DNA from: JADLGL01 sp963823045
GTDB taxonomy: Bacteria > Pseudomonadota > Alphaproteobacteria > Rhizobiales > Kaistiaceae
Assembly: GCA_963823045.1 (NCBI GenBank)
Contig: CAWGKA010000012.1
Coordinates: 434,001 to 498,000 of the forward strand
Direction: 5' to 3'
Length of the DNA: 64,000 bases
Part shown: one piece after another, positions 1 to 8,837 of the stretch
Numbering within the stretch: position 1 is the stretch's first letter
How the letters are laid out: each line of letters starts with the position of its first letter
Made by a program: the position numbers and the translations under genes
The notes under the pieces: generated by a model
Databases searched by the model: none
What the model was told of the DNA's origin: nothing
What the model saw: the letters and a program-made list of their open reading frames with translations, nothing else

Positions 1-1
1 C

Positions 2-358
<357 letters not shown>

Positions 359-426
359 CCCCTCAATCCTCCGACGTCGCCAGTTTGGGTCTCAGCTGCT
401 AAGCTACGCTTTGGCTGGAGAGGGTC

Positions 427-1971
427 ATGGCGGACGCAAGTCAATCGCCGGGATCGGCGCCCTACGCGGCGCAGCGGCCCAAAAAGCGGGCCGTTCTGCT
501 TATACACGGCATGGGCAACCAGGCGCCCATGGAGACCCTGCGCGGTTTCGTCGACGCGGTTTGGACGACCAACGAGTCGGTTGGGGGCGAGCAGCGGCGG
601 GAGATTTGGTCGAAACCTGACATCGTCGGCGGCACGCGCGAATTGAGGCGCATCACAACGCGCGCCGACGCGGACGGCGTCAGGACCGATTTCTTCGAGC
701 TCTATTGGGCGCATCTTGTGCGCGATACGCAGCTGTCGAGCGTGGTCTGGTGGCTGCGCCACCTGCTTCTGCGCGGTCCAAGCCGCGTGCCCGGCAACGT
801 CCGCTGGCGCTGGGTGCTGGGGCTGATAGCGATCGCACTGCTCGTGCTTGCGGCGGCGGCGATGCTGTGGTCCGCGCTCGCGCTCGTCAATCCGCGCCAG
901 TTCGCCGGACAGCTGCCATTCGTGGTTCCGCTTGCGGCTGGACTTGGTCTTGCGGGCGGCCTCTGGTTCATCCGCCACCGCGTCTTGATCGAAGTCGTTG
1001 GCGACGCCGCGCGCTATTTGACACCGTCGCCGGAGAACATCAGCGCGCGGTCCGACATCCGCGAGCTCGGCCTCAAGGTCATCAAGGCGTTCCACGAAGG
1101 CGGCGAGTATGAGCGTATCGTCGTCGTAGGGCACAGCCTCGGCTCGGTGATCGGGTATGACATCCTCGGCTTCTACTGGGCCGACATCTGCAAGAGCCTG
1201 GTTCACAGCACGCCTGACGAGCGGAAAGCGCTCATCGGCATTCAGCGGAGCGCAGCCACGCTACACGATTTGGATGTCGCGACCGATCAAAGCGATAGCG
1301 CCGAAGTCAGGGCCCATCGCGTCGAGCAGCGTCGCTACGCGGCGACCCTGGCCGGTATGGCAAACCCGAAATGGCTGATAACGGATTTCGTGACGTTGGG
1401 CTCGCCGCTCACGCATGCGCATTTCTTGCTCGTCGATGACAGCAAGGCGCCGTTCAAGGCGGAAATTGACCGGGCCGCTCGCGGATGGTTCGGCAAGCGG
1501 TTCGAAATTGGTCGGCCGCTCCGCGAGGTCAGCAACCTGAATCGGGTCGCCCGCCTTTTTGCCGCGCGCGCCAGCCAGCGGGAGTTTCCTATCTCGCCGC
1601 CACAGACGGAGTTCCATCAGGCATTCTCGTACCACTACAGAACGGCGCAAGCGGAAGGCATGATCCCGCATCACGCGGCGCCCTTTGCGCCGGCGCGATG
1701 GACCAACATCTATGTGCCCTTCAGGCCGCTGTTCAAAGGTGATCCGGTCGGGGGACGGGTGGCGCCGATCTTCGGTCCCGGCGTCAAGGATGTGCCGCTC
1801 ACCGGGCCGATCGCACGGAAACGCTTCGCGCATACGTCATACTGGTCGCCGTCCATTGACGGTGACACTCGACATCTGGAGGCGCTGCGAGATGCGCTCG
1901 ATCTGGCGCATAGGCAGGCGACGGGGAGGCAGCCGGCGTCGCGCCCCGAGGATGACCGCGATAGCGGCTAG
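427..1971 (+). CDS. Alpha/beta-hydrolase-fold protein with an internal membrane segment pair
   Basis: The 514-residue protein is not assigned to a named family. Near the N-terminus is a hydrolase oxyanion-type strand, VLLIHGMGN (residues 23-31). Residues ~129-150 and ~163-182 are strongly hydrophobic and probably form a membrane hairpin. Residues 231-239 read IVVVGHSLG, a nucleophile elbow with Ser237. A later LGSPL motif is common in lipase-like proteins. The fold therefore looks like a serine hydrolase (lipase or esterase) tethered to the inner membrane. Substrate is unknown. No signal peptide is visible. The stop codon overlaps that of the convergent TPR lipoprotein gene by a few bases. 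Confidence 0.75.
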   Translation: MADASQSPGSAPYAAQRPKKRAVLLIHGMGNQAPMETLRGFVDAVWTTNESVGGEQRREIWSKPDIVGGTRELRRITTRADADGVRTDFFELYWAHLVRDTQLSSVVWWLRHLLLRGPSRVPGNVRWRWVLGLIAIALLVLAAAAMLWSALALVNPRQFAGQLPFVVPLAAGLGLAGGLWFIRHRVLIEVVGDAARYLTPSPENISARSDIRELGLKVIKAFHEGGEYERIVVVGHSLGSVIGYDILGFYWADICKSLVHSTPDERKALIGIQRSAATLHDLDVATDQSDSAEVRAHRVEQRRYAATLAGMANPKWLITDFVTLGSPLTHAHFLLVDDSKAPFKAEIDRAARGWFGKRFEIGRPLREVSNLNRVARLFAARASQREFPISPPQTEFHQAFSYHYRTAQAEGMIPHHAAPFAPARWTNIYVPFRPLFKGDPVGGRVAPIFGPGVKDVPLTGPIARKRFAHTSYWSPSIDGDTRHLEALRDALDLAHRQATGRQPASRPEDDRDSG

Positions 1972-2840
1972 TGGTTGAAGGTGACCTGCGGCGGGGCAGC
2001 GGCGGCCGCAGCCTCGGTGCGGGCCAGCCCCTCATGCGCAACCGCATTGCCAGGATCGAGGTTCAACGCGTTCTGATATGCGGTGTGCGCCGTCGCCGCA
2101 TCGCCCTTGCCTTCCAGGGCGACGCCGAGATTGATCCAGGCCTGGACGGTGTTTTCGCCGAGGCTGATGGCCTCGTAGAAATCGTCGAACGCGCCGTCAT
2201 AGTTCTGCCGAGCGAGGTACGAAACGCCGCGCGCATAGTAGGCTTCCGCGGCGCGGTTCTCGAACGAAATGGCCGAAGTGAAGTCGGCGATCGCCAATGC
2301 GTGCTGGCCCTGGCCCTGATAGATCAGGCCGCGGGCATAGTAGGAACGGGAATCGGCGGGATCGAGGCTGATCGCCTGATTGAAATCGGCGATGGCAAGA
2401 TCGGAGCGACCGAGATCGACATAGACGGAGCCGCGCCCGGAATAGGCGGCGGCGTAGGACGGGTTCACCTGGAGCGCCTGATTGTAGTCGGCGAGGGCAT
2501 CATCGAGCCGGCCGATATTGCGTTCGACCAAGCCGCGATTGGCGTATGCCTGATAGTAGGCCGGGTTCAGCTGAATGGCGCTTGTGAAGTCGGAGAGAGC
2601 CTTGCGCGTCTCGCCGGCCTGCGCATAGGCGATGCCGCGGACGTTGTAGGCGTTCGGGTCCTGCGGATTGCGGTTGATGACATCCGTCAGCGATTGAAGG
2701 TTGGCATCAGACCCTGCGGCCGGATTGGTGTTGGTAACGGGCGACGACCCCGTCGTTTGGCACCCGGCAAGGGCCGTGGTTGCCGCCAAGGCAATCGCCA
2801 AAGCCGCCGCTCTGAACGATCCGTTGCTTCTGCCGTTCAT
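1968..2840 (-). CDS. TPR-repeat lipoprotein (NlpI-like)
   Basis: This 290-residue secreted lipoprotein starts MNGRSNGSFR and has a signal peptide ending in the lipobox LAGC (lipidated Cys27). A short Ser/Thr/Asn-rich linker follows, then about six consecutive 34-residue tetratricopeptide repeats with recurring motifs such as AYYQAYANRGL, YAAAYSGRGSVY and AEAYYARGVSY. TPR arrays act as protein scaffolds, and NlpI-type lipoproteins organise cell-envelope enzymes. The client here is unknown. The chosen ATG is preferred over an upstream in-frame one because it places the basic residues directly before the hydrophobic core. It converges with the hydrolase gene. Confidence 0.85.
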   Translation of the reverse strand: MNGRSNGSFRAAALAIALAATTALAGCQTTGSSPVTNTNPAAGSDANLQSLTDVINRNPQDPNAYNVRGIAYAQAGETRKALSDFTSAIQLNPAYYQAYANRGLVERNIGRLDDALADYNQALQVNPSYAAAYSGRGSVYVDLGRSDLAIADFNQAISLDPADSRSYYARGLIYQGQGQHALAIADFTSAISFENRAAEAYYARGVSYLARQNYDGAFDDFYEAISLGENTVQAWINLGVALEGKGDAATAHTAYQNALNLDPGNAVAHEGLARTEAAAAAAPPQVTFNH

Positions 2841-2929
2841 CGCCGCTTTCACCAAATGCCTCCAAGGCGGCGCCGGTTCGGCCCACCCAACAATTCTGTT
2901 ATGCCGGATGAACCCGGCAAAAAATGGGC

Positions 2930-3154
2930 CTAGTGCTTGCCGCGCCCCGCGACCAGGCCTTCCCGCTGTGCCCGTTTGCGCGCCAGCTTGCGCGCGCGGC
3001 GGATGGCCTCGGCCTTTTCACGCGCCCGCTTTTCGGACGGCTTTTCGTAGTAGTTGCGCAGCTTCATTTCGCGGAAGATGCCCTCGCGCTGCATCTTCTT
3101 CTTGAGCGCCTTCAGCGCCTGATCGACATTATTGTCTCGGACCAATACCTGCAC
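2930..3154 (-). CDS. rpsU: 30S ribosomal protein S21
   Basis: The 74-residue basic protein begins MQVLVRDNNVDQALKALKKK and continues with REMKLRNYYEKPSEKRAREK, the characteristic S21 core, ending in an Arg/Lys-rich helix. S21 joins the small ribosomal subunit late in assembly, near the 3' end of 16S rRNA, and helps select mRNA. The length is normal for alphaproteobacterial S21. The neighbours (TPR lipoprotein downstream, purK upstream) are on the same strand but separated by 89 and 136 bases. Confidence 0.97.
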   Translation of the reverse strand: MQVLVRDNNVDQALKALKKKMQREGIFREMKLRNYYEKPSEKRAREKAEAIRRARKLARKRAQREGLVAGRGKH

Positions 3155-3290
3155 GGCTGCCTATCTCGTTCTACAATCCGGAGCGGGCGACGCAGCACGA
3201 CCCCATAGCCGCCGCTTGCGCGTCGCCCAGATTGGCGGGCTCTTAACAGAGCGGCGGTTCGCCGTCAAAGGCGGCGACGCCCGTCCGGAG

Positions 3291-4382
3291 CTATTCCTCG
3301 CGGGGTGTGACGCGATTGACATGGCCCATCTTGCGGCCCGACCGGACCGCCTCCTTGCCGTAGAGGTGGAGCCGGGCACCCGGCTCGGCGACGAGTTGCG
3401 GCCAGGCATCGACATCGGCGCCGATGAGATTGGTCATCACCACGTCGGAATGGCGGCGCGGATCGGCGAGGGGCCAGCCGGCGACGGCGCGGATGTGCTG
3501 CTCGAACTGCGACACCAAACAGGCGTCGGTGGTCCAATGGCCGGAATTGTGCACCCGTGGGGCGATCTCGTTGATGAGGATGCGGTCCTTGCCGCCGTCC
3601 GGCACGACGAACATCTCAACGGCCAGGATGCCGACATAGGCGAGGGCGGCGGCGATCTGTTCGGCGATATCGATGGCGCGACCGGCGAGTTCGGCCGGAA
3701 TGTCGGCCGGCACGGTGGACGTTGCCAATATGCCGGCGACGTGACGGTTCCGCGGGATGTCAAATGTCTGCGTCGTGCCGTCGGCCGCGCGGGCAAGGAG
3801 CACGGAGATCTCTATGCGGAAATCGACGCGCTGTTCCAGGATCGCGGGGGCGGCGCCGATCGCCTGCCACGCCGTGGCTGCTTCTTCGGGCCGGCTGATG
3901 CCGGCCTGGCCCCTGCCGTCGTAGCCGAGGCGGCGGGTCTTCAAAATAGCCGGCAACGGAACCTTGAGGAGCGCATCTTCGAGATCGGCGGACGTGTCGA
4001 CTGGGGCGAAGGGCGCGACGGCAAGGCCAAGCCCGGTCGCCATTGTCTTTTCCGCAAGGCGGTCCTGCGCGACAGCGATCGCTTCGACGCCGGGTCGTAG
4101 CGTGATGCGATCGGCGAGCCAGGAGACCGTCTCAACGGGGATGTTCTCGAATTCATAGGTGACAGCGTCGACCGAGTTGGCGAAGGCGCCGAGCGCCGCC
4201 CTGTCATTCCAATCCGCGATGGTTGCCGCATGGGCGACGTCGGTCGCGGGGTTGTCGCCCTTCGGCGCATAAATATGGACGCGGAGACCAAGCTCAGCGG
4301 CCGCCATGGCCAGCATGCGGCCGAGTTGCCCGCCGCCGAGAATGCCGATGGTCGATCCCGGAGAAAGTGGCGCGTCAGCCAT
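3291..4382 (-). CDS. purK: 5-(carboxyamino)imidazole ribonucleotide synthase
   Basis: PurK is an ATP-grasp enzyme that carboxylates aminoimidazole ribonucleotide with bicarbonate and ATP in de novo purine synthesis. The N-terminus after MADAPLSPGS reads IGILGGGQLGRMLAMAAAEL, the usual PurK nucleotide-binding start. Further along are YEFENIP, KTRRLGYDGRGQ and the metal-binding stretch ILINEIAPRVHNSGHWT. At 363 residues it has normal family length. The ATG at 4382 overlaps the purE stop by 8 bases, so the two are translationally coupled and PurE converts the PurK product. An upstream in-frame extension to 4517 lies wholly inside purE and was rejected. Confidence 0.97.
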   Translation of the reverse strand: MADAPLSPGSTIGILGGGQLGRMLAMAAAELGLRVHIYAPKGDNPATDVAHAATIADWNDRAALGAFANSVDAVTYEFENIPVETVSWLADRITLRPGVEAIAVAQDRLAEKTMATGLGLAVAPFAPVDTSADLEDALLKVPLPAILKTRRLGYDGRGQAGISRPEEAATAWQAIGAAPAILEQRVDFRIEISVLLARAADGTTQTFDIPRNRHVAGILATSTVPADIPAELAGRAIDIAEQIAAALAYVGILAVEMFVVPDGGKDRILINEIAPRVHNSGHWTTDACLVSQFEQHIRAVAGWPLADPRRHSDVVMTNLIGADVDAWPQLVAEPGARLHLYGKEAVRSGRKMGHVNRVTPREE

Positions 4383-4866
4383 CGCGCGAAGGAGTCTCGG
4401 CGACGGCGGCCGTCTGCGCGGCGCGCCAGTCAGCGAGGCGCTGAGCGATGTCCGGATCGTCGAGGGCAAGGATCGCGGCCGCCAACAGGGCGGCGTTGAC
4501 GGCGCCCGCGCGGCCAATCGCGAGCGTGCCGACCGGCACGCCGGCCGGCATCTGCACGATCGAGAGGAGGCTGTCCATGCCGGAGAGGGCCTCGGTATGC
4601 ATCGGCACGCCGAGGACCGGGAGCGAGGTCATTGCGGCGACCATACCGGGCAAATGGGCGGCGCCGCCGGCACCGGCGATAATCACCCGGCGGCCGTCTT
4701 CCTTGGCGCTCTTGGCGAAGGAGACAAGCCGGTCCGGCGTGCGGTGGGCCGAAACGATCAACGCCTCATGCTCAACCTGCAGCGCTTCGAGAGTCTCGGC
4801 CGCATGGGCGAGGGTCGACCAGTCGGACTGGCTCCCCATGATGATGGCTACCGGTGCAACGCTCAT
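4375..4866 (-). CDS. purE: N5-carboxyaminoimidazole ribonucleotide mutase
   Basis: Class I PurE (163 residues) rearranges N5-CAIR to CAIR, directly after PurK in purine synthesis. It shows the expected motifs: IIMGSQSDWSTL at the N-terminus, SAHRTPDRL, IAGAGGAAHLPGMVA, and GMDSLLSIVQMPAGVPVGT. Its stop overlaps the purK start, giving a purEK operon on the minus strand. The start at 4866 is the only sensible one, because upstream sequence has no hydrophobic or conserved extension. Confidence 0.97.
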   Translation of the reverse strand: MSVAPVAIIMGSQSDWSTLAHAAETLEALQVEHEALIVSAHRTPDRLVSFAKSAKEDGRRVIIAGAGGAAHLPGMVAAMTSLPVLGVPMHTEALSGMDSLLSIVQMPAGVPVGTLAIGRAGAVNAALLAAAILALDDPDIAQRLADWRAAQTAAVAETPSRDG

Positions 4867-4994
4867 AGGCCGGGGTCCTTGCGGAAAGGCGCGGGATTAT
4901 AGCAGTCGTTGCCCCGGGGCAAGTCGAAGGAGTTATCCCATCGCAACGGAGGCAGTGCTATGTCCCTTCGGCTTGGTAACGGGAAGGCCCTGAT

Positions 4995-5768
4995 ATGACC
5001 GACTGGTCCGCCGATCTTTATCTTCGCTTCGACGCCGAACGGACCCGCGCCGCGTTGGATCTGTTGGCGCATGTGGCGATCGAGGCGGCCGAACATGTGG
5101 TCGATATCGGCTGCGGCCCGGGCAACTCGACAGCCCTCTTGGCGCAGCGTTGGCCGCAGGCGCGGGTCGAAGGTTTCGACAATTCGCCTGCGATGCTCTC
5201 AGCGGCACGCGAGCGCCTGCCGGGAGTCCATTTCTTCGAAGCGAATGCTGCGACCTGGCGGCCCGAGGGCAGCGAATCGCTCCTGTTCGCCAATGCGGTC
5301 TTCCAGTGGGTGCCCGATCACCTCGACGTTCTGGAGGCGCTGCTTGACGGCCTTTCCTCGCGTAGCGTGCTGGCGGTGCAGATGCCGGACAATCTTGGCG
5401 AGCCGAGCCATCGGCTGATGCGGGCGGTGGCCCTGGATGGAGCATGGCGGACGAAGCTCGCCGAGGCCGAGTTGGAGCGTGAAAGGCTGCCATCCGCCGA
5501 GGCCTATTTCGACAGGCTGCGGCCCGCGTCGGCGACGATCGATGTGTGGCGTACGACCTACTACCATCAGCTCGACAGTATCGGCGCTCTGGTCGATTGG
5601 CTGCGAGGAACGGGTTTGAGGCCCTACCTGCCGCGCCTCGACGAAGCCGAGCAGGCGGAGTTCCTCAGGCAGTTTGAAGAGCGCTTGGAGGAAGCCTATC
5701 CGGTTCGCGAAGACGGCCGCGTGCTGCTGCCCTTCCCAAGGCTCTTTATCGTCGCCACACGCGGGTAG
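4995..5768 (+). CDS. tam: Trans-aconitate 2-methyltransferase
   Basis: This 257-residue SAM-dependent methyltransferase is predicted to methylate trans-aconitate, a by-product that inhibits aconitase. The protein opens MTDWSADLYLRFDAERTRAA, typical of Tam. The SAM-binding motif I is VVDIGCGPGNST (residues ~36-47), followed by VEGFDNSPAML, and SLLFANAVFQWVPDH matches the family motif. Length is as expected. It stands alone on the plus strand between purE and a convergent YdcH-type gene that starts only a few bases past its stop. Confidence 0.93.
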   Translation: MTDWSADLYLRFDAERTRAALDLLAHVAIEAAEHVVDIGCGPGNSTALLAQRWPQARVEGFDNSPAMLSAARERLPGVHFFEANAATWRPEGSESLLFANAVFQWVPDHLDVLEALLDGLSSRSVLAVQMPDNLGEPSHRLMRAVALDGAWRTKLAEAELERERLPSAEAYFDRLRPASATIDVWRTTYYHQLDSIGALVDWLRGTGLRPYLPRLDEAEQAEFLRQFEERLEEAYPVREDGRVLLPFPRLFIVATRG

Positions 5769-5770
5769 CT

Positions 5771-5977
5771 TCAGGCGATGATGTCGGGGAGGAGTTGGTC
5801 CTCGAGGACGGCGATGCGGTCCTTGAGCGCGAGCTTCTGCTTCTTCAGACGTTGCAGCTGAATCGGGTCCGTGCGCCCGGCGTGGACCAGTGCGTCGATG
5901 GTGGCACCGAGCGTTTGGTGTTTCTGCCTCAGCGCAGCAAGTTCGCTACGGATCTGCGCTTCGTCGTCACTGTCCAT
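5771..5977 (-). CDS. YdcH/DUF465 family small coiled-coil protein
   Basis: The 68-residue protein starts MDSDDEAQIRSEL and is almost entirely a charged alpha-helical hairpin: LAALRQKHQTLGATIDAL, a turn near DPIQLQRLKKQKL, then LKDRIAVLEDQL. The LKKxKLxLKDxI pattern is diagnostic of DUF465. Function is unknown in the family. A longer reading frame to 6037 exists, but the internal ATG matches the usual family start. A second family member lies divergently at 6215-6391. Confidence 0.85.
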   Translation of the reverse strand: MDSDDEAQIRSELAALRQKHQTLGATIDALVHAGRTDPIQLQRLKKQKLALKDRIAVLEDQLLPDIIA

Positions 5978-6214
5978 GACTCGCGGTCCCCGGAAGCGGC
6001 GCGCTTCCGCTCGAGCTGACTTCGGAAAATAGCACAATCTCTCACGTCACGCTGATGACGGCGCAGGCGAGTCGATTTATGTCTTTAATGACAGTGGCTT
6101 ACGTTTGTCCGTCTGCCGGGAGATTAGTCACAGATCTTGCGGGCAAGCGCTTGAATGCGGCCTACCCCGATGCCACTATTACCTTGTTGTGGCTAACTAA
6201 GGAGGCATCTCCCT

Positions 6215-6391
6215 ATGTCGACTGAATCGCATCTTGGCGAGCTTGAACGTCGCCACGCCGATCTCGAAAAGAAGATCAACGAGGCCATGAATCACCCGAG
6301 CTCAGATCCGCTCGAATTGACCGACCTCAAGCGTCGCAAGCTGCGTTTGAAAGATGAGATCGCCAAGCTGAAAGGCGAAACGTTGCACTGA
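6215..6391 (+). CDS. YdcH/DUF465 family small protein (58 aa)
   Basis: This short gene reads MSTESHLGELERRHADLEKK, then INEAMNHPSSDPLELTDLKR, then the diagnostic segment RRKLRLKDEIAKLKGE. It is preceded by a strong ribosome-binding site (aaggagg at 6199-6205) and followed by a rho-independent terminator, so it is probably an independently expressed unit. It is a paralogue of the gene at 5771-5977. Function is unknown. A paired-helix structure is expected. Confidence 0.9.
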   Translation: MSTESHLGELERRHADLEKKINEAMNHPSSDPLELTDLKRRKLRLKDEIAKLKGETLH

Positions 6392-6420
6392 CAGTAGGGA
6401 AGGCGTCAGACAGTCCAAGG

Positions 6421-6454
6421 AAACGCCGCGGGTCCGTCCGCGGCGTTTTTGTTT
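6421..6454 (+). terminator. Rho-independent terminator of the 58-aa DUF465 gene
   Basis: Perfect 10-bp stem AACGCCGCGG / CCGCGGCGTT with a 6-base loop, followed by TTTTTGTTT, about 30 bases after the stop codon. Confidence 0.92.
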
Positions 6455-6475
6455 GTGGCGCTCGGGCAGCCGGCC

Positions 6476-7205
6476 CTATTCGTCTTCCGGCTTATCCTCG
6501 TTGCCCTTGAGCGACTGCAGCTTGGCAAAGACCGCGTCGGCCTCGAGGTCTTCCTCCCGGCGGCGCTGCCGGTCGTCGAGATCGTCACGGCCGCGGGCGG
6601 CTGCCGCCAGCGCTTCGGCGGTAGTCGTCTCGTCGGCGGGCAGAAGCGTCGAGCTGGGCTCGGGCGTCGGCGCCGCGCCGGCGAATCTGGCCGCGCGCTC
6701 AACTTCCATGTCGAGATCTATCTGCGAACACAGGCCGAGCGTCACCGGGTCCATCGGCTGAAGGTTGTTCGAGTTCCAATGGGTGCGGTCGCGGATGGCA
6801 TTGATCGTCGGCTTGGTGGTGCCGACCAGCCGTGAGATCTGCGCGTCCTTCAATTCGGGATGATAACGCAGCAGCCACAGCACAGCGTTCGGCCGATCCT
6901 GGCGGCGCGATACCGGCGTGTAGCGCGGACCCTTGCGCTTGGAGGTCGGGACATGGACCTTCGGGTCGGATATCTCTCAGCTTGTAGCTGGGGTCGGCCT
7001 CGCCTTTGGTGATTTCCTCCCGACTCAACTGGCCGGTCGACACGGGGTCCAGCCCCTTGATCGTGGTTGCGGCATCGCCGTCCGCGATCGCCTTCACCTC
7101 CAGCGGGTGCAGCGAACAGAAATCGGCAATCTGCTGGAAAGAGAGCGCCGTGTTGTCGACCAGCCAGACGGCGGTCGCTTTCGGCATCAGTAGGGTCGTG
7201 GACAT
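6476..7205 (-). CDS. trcR: Cell-cycle transcriptional regulator TrcR (DUF1013), frameshifted
   Basis: TrcR is an alphaproteobacterial DNA-binding factor linked to RNA polymerase and cell-cycle transcription. The N-terminal half starts MSTTLLMPKATAVWLVDNTA and contains FQQIADFCSLHPLEVKAIAD. The C-terminal half continues in the next frame with SDPKVHVPTSKRKGPRYTPV, SRRQDRPNAVLWLLRYHPEL and SRLVGTTKPTINAIRDRTHW. The break is near 6970-6980. Natural start to stop is 730 bases (3n+1), so one extra base explains it. The acidic tail is ordinary for the family. I treat the gene as intact apart from a probable sequence error. The annotated ATG is at 7205. Confidence 0.88.
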
Positions 7206-7307
7206 GAGTTTCCTCCTCGCTCCGCCGGTCCCGGGGAGCCCCAGCCAAATCGTCAGCTTGCATGGGGATGCCGCGTATATAGTCAGCGGCTCGTCGGTTG
7301 GCAAACG

Positions 7308-8307
7308 CTAGAGCGATGCAACCTCAAGGACGATCTTGCCGATGTGGCCCGGCAGCTCGATGCGACGATGCGCTTCGACGGCCTGACGCAGCGGGAAAGT
7401 AGCGTCGATCACCGCCCTGATGGCCCCCGATTCAAGGAGCGGCCAGACCTTGTCTTTCAGGGCCGCGGCGATCTCGCCTTTGAATGCGGCCGAGCGCGGG
7501 CGAAGGGTCGAGCCGGTGTGGATGAGGCGCTTGCGTATCAGTGGCCAGAGGTCGATCTCGGCCTTCGTACCGGCGAGCGTCGCGATCTGGACGATGCGGC
7601 CTTCCTCTGCGGCGGCGTGATAGTTGCGGACGGTGTAGTCGCCGCCGACCATGTCGAGAATGACATCGGCGCCACCGGCGAACGCTTTGACCGCAGGGAC
7701 GAAATCCTCGTTGCGGTAGTTGATGGCGAGGTCGGCGCCGAGCGCGGTGCACGCCGCGCATTTCTCGTCGCTGCCGGCGGTGACGATGACGGTCGCGCCG
7801 AACGCCTTGCCAAGCTGGATGGCGGAGGTGCCGATGCCGGACGAGCCGCCATGGACGAGCAGCGTCTCGCCGGCCTTGAGGTCGGCCGCGGTCGAAGACG
7901 TTGGTCCAGACCGTGAAGAACGTCTCGGGGATCGCAGCCGCTTCGGTCAGCGAGAGGCCGGCTGGCACCGGGAGGGCGGTGCGATAGTCGACGGCGCAAT
8001 ACTCGGCATAGCCGCCGCCGGGTACCAGCGCCGCCACGTGATCGCCGACGGCAAACGCGGTGACGGATTGACCGCAGGCGACGATTTCGCCGGCGATCTC
8101 CAGGCCGAGAATATCGGTGACGCCGGGAGGCGGCGGATAGCTGCCGCCGCGCTGCGCGACGTCCGGCCGATTGACGCCGGACGCTGCCACCTTGATCAGG
8201 ATCTCGTCGGGTCCTGGCACCGGCGCCGGGCGCTCCACCACCTCCAGCACCTCGGGACCGCCTGGCTCGCGGGCGATGATGGCGGTCATCGTTTCTGGAA
8301 TCGGCAT
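7308..8307 (-). CDS. NAD(P)H quinone oxidoreductase (zinc-free MDR family), frameshifted
   Basis: This medium-chain reductase of the QOR / PIG3 type reduces quinones with NADPH. The N-terminal frame gives MPIPETMTAIIAREPGGPEV, then VNRPDVAQRGGSYPPPPGVT and LGLEIAGEIVACG, with no zinc ligands. After the break near 7878-7890 the other frame gives LKAGETLLVHGGSSGIGTSA, the NADPH-binding motif, then GADVILDMVGGDYTVRNYHA and the C-terminus LPGHIGKIVLEVASL. The span is 1000 bases (3n+1), again one inserted base. Total length (~333 aa) fits the family. It sits alone between trcR and DUF1192. Confidence 0.9.
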
Positions 8308-8396
8308 TTCCGGCGTCCTGGCGCTCGGCGGCCATTGGCAGGCCGCCTGACATGAAATCGGCGAGACGCTAAACTACTCGCGCAGGGGAGGCGAGG

Positions 8397-8588
8397 ATGG
8401 CCATATTCGATGAGGACGAGCGTCCCAAGCCGACGGCGCACACGGTCGGCGAGGATCTAACCACGCTGTCGGAAGATGAACTGGCGGAGCGCATTGCGAT
8501 CCTGCGCGGTGAGATCGAGCGGATCGAAGCAATGCTGAACTCAAAGCGCGCCGGTCGCGACGCGGCGTCTGCGTTCTTCAAGCGCTGA
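8397..8588 (+). CDS. DUF1192 family protein
   Basis: The 63-residue protein reads MAIFDEDERPKPTAHTVGED, then LTTLSEDELAERIAILRGEI and a terminal basic helix. The opening FDEDERPKP and the SxDELxERIxxLxxEIxR helix are typical of DUF1192, a small Hyphomicrobiales family of unknown function often next to rcdA/DUF1465, as here. It is probably cytoplasmic and helical. Confidence 0.88.
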   Translation: MAIFDEDERPKPTAHTVGEDLTTLSEDELAERIAILRGEIERIEAMLNSKRAGRDAASAFFKR

Positions 8589-8619
8589 GTTCCGAATAGG
8601 TGAATTTTTTCTGACCGCG

Positions 8620-8634
8620 TTAACGCGTCGTTAA
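8620..8634 (-). promoter_or_regulatory. CtrA box (TTAA-N7-TTAAC on the minus strand)
   Basis: The sequence TTAACGCGTCGTTAA has exactly seven bases between two TTAA half sites. On the minus strand it continues to TTAAC, matching the full CtrA consensus. It lies 32 bases after the DUF1192 stop and ~200 bases before rcdA, a gene controlled by CtrA in Caulobacter. Confidence 0.7.
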
Positions 8635-8654
8635 GCTTTACGTCGCTTTACTCG

Positions 8655-8752
8655 TTACCGTCCAGTCACCTGGATCGCGAGTGGCCTGTCCACTCTGTTT
8701 GACGCCTCCCTGTTAACTCTTAGAGCCGCGCTTTGCCGCGGCTCTTTTTTGT
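8655..8752 (+). ncRNA. Candidate CtrA-controlled small RNA or rcdA leader
   Basis: This ORF-less stretch lies between the CtrA box and a strong terminator. It can form a hairpin GAGTGG-CCTGT-CCACTC, followed by a single-stranded GCCTCCCTG segment resembling an anti-Shine-Dalgarno seed, and then the terminator stem. The transcription start is a guess (~30 bases downstream of the box). It could instead be only the DUF1192 3' region. Confidence 0.3.
8721..8752 (+). terminator. Strong rho-independent terminator before rcdA
   Basis: Stem AGAGCCGCG / CGCGGCTCT with loop CTTTGC, followed by TTTTTTGTTT. It ends either DUF1192 transcription or the candidate small RNA. Confidence 0.93.
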
Positions 8753-8837
8753 TTGTCGCCCGACCGCTATTGTGAAACCGACCTATGGCGCCGCGTCACC
8801 TGTGCGCCGGTGGGATGACCGGGACGACGAGCAAGAC

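Noticed and set aside
2880..2930. Hairpin TGCCGG/CCGGCA next to AAAAAA as an rpsU terminator
   Set aside because: The T run precedes rather than follows the stem in the direction of rpsU transcription.
4383..4517. N-terminal extension of purK to 4517
   Set aside because: It lies entirely within purE and is Arg/Pro/Ser-rich; the ATG at 4382 precedes the conserved GILGGGQLGRM start.
8733..8837. N-terminal extension of RcdA to 8733
   Set aside because: It would begin within the terminator stem at 8721-8752 and has no conservation with the family start.
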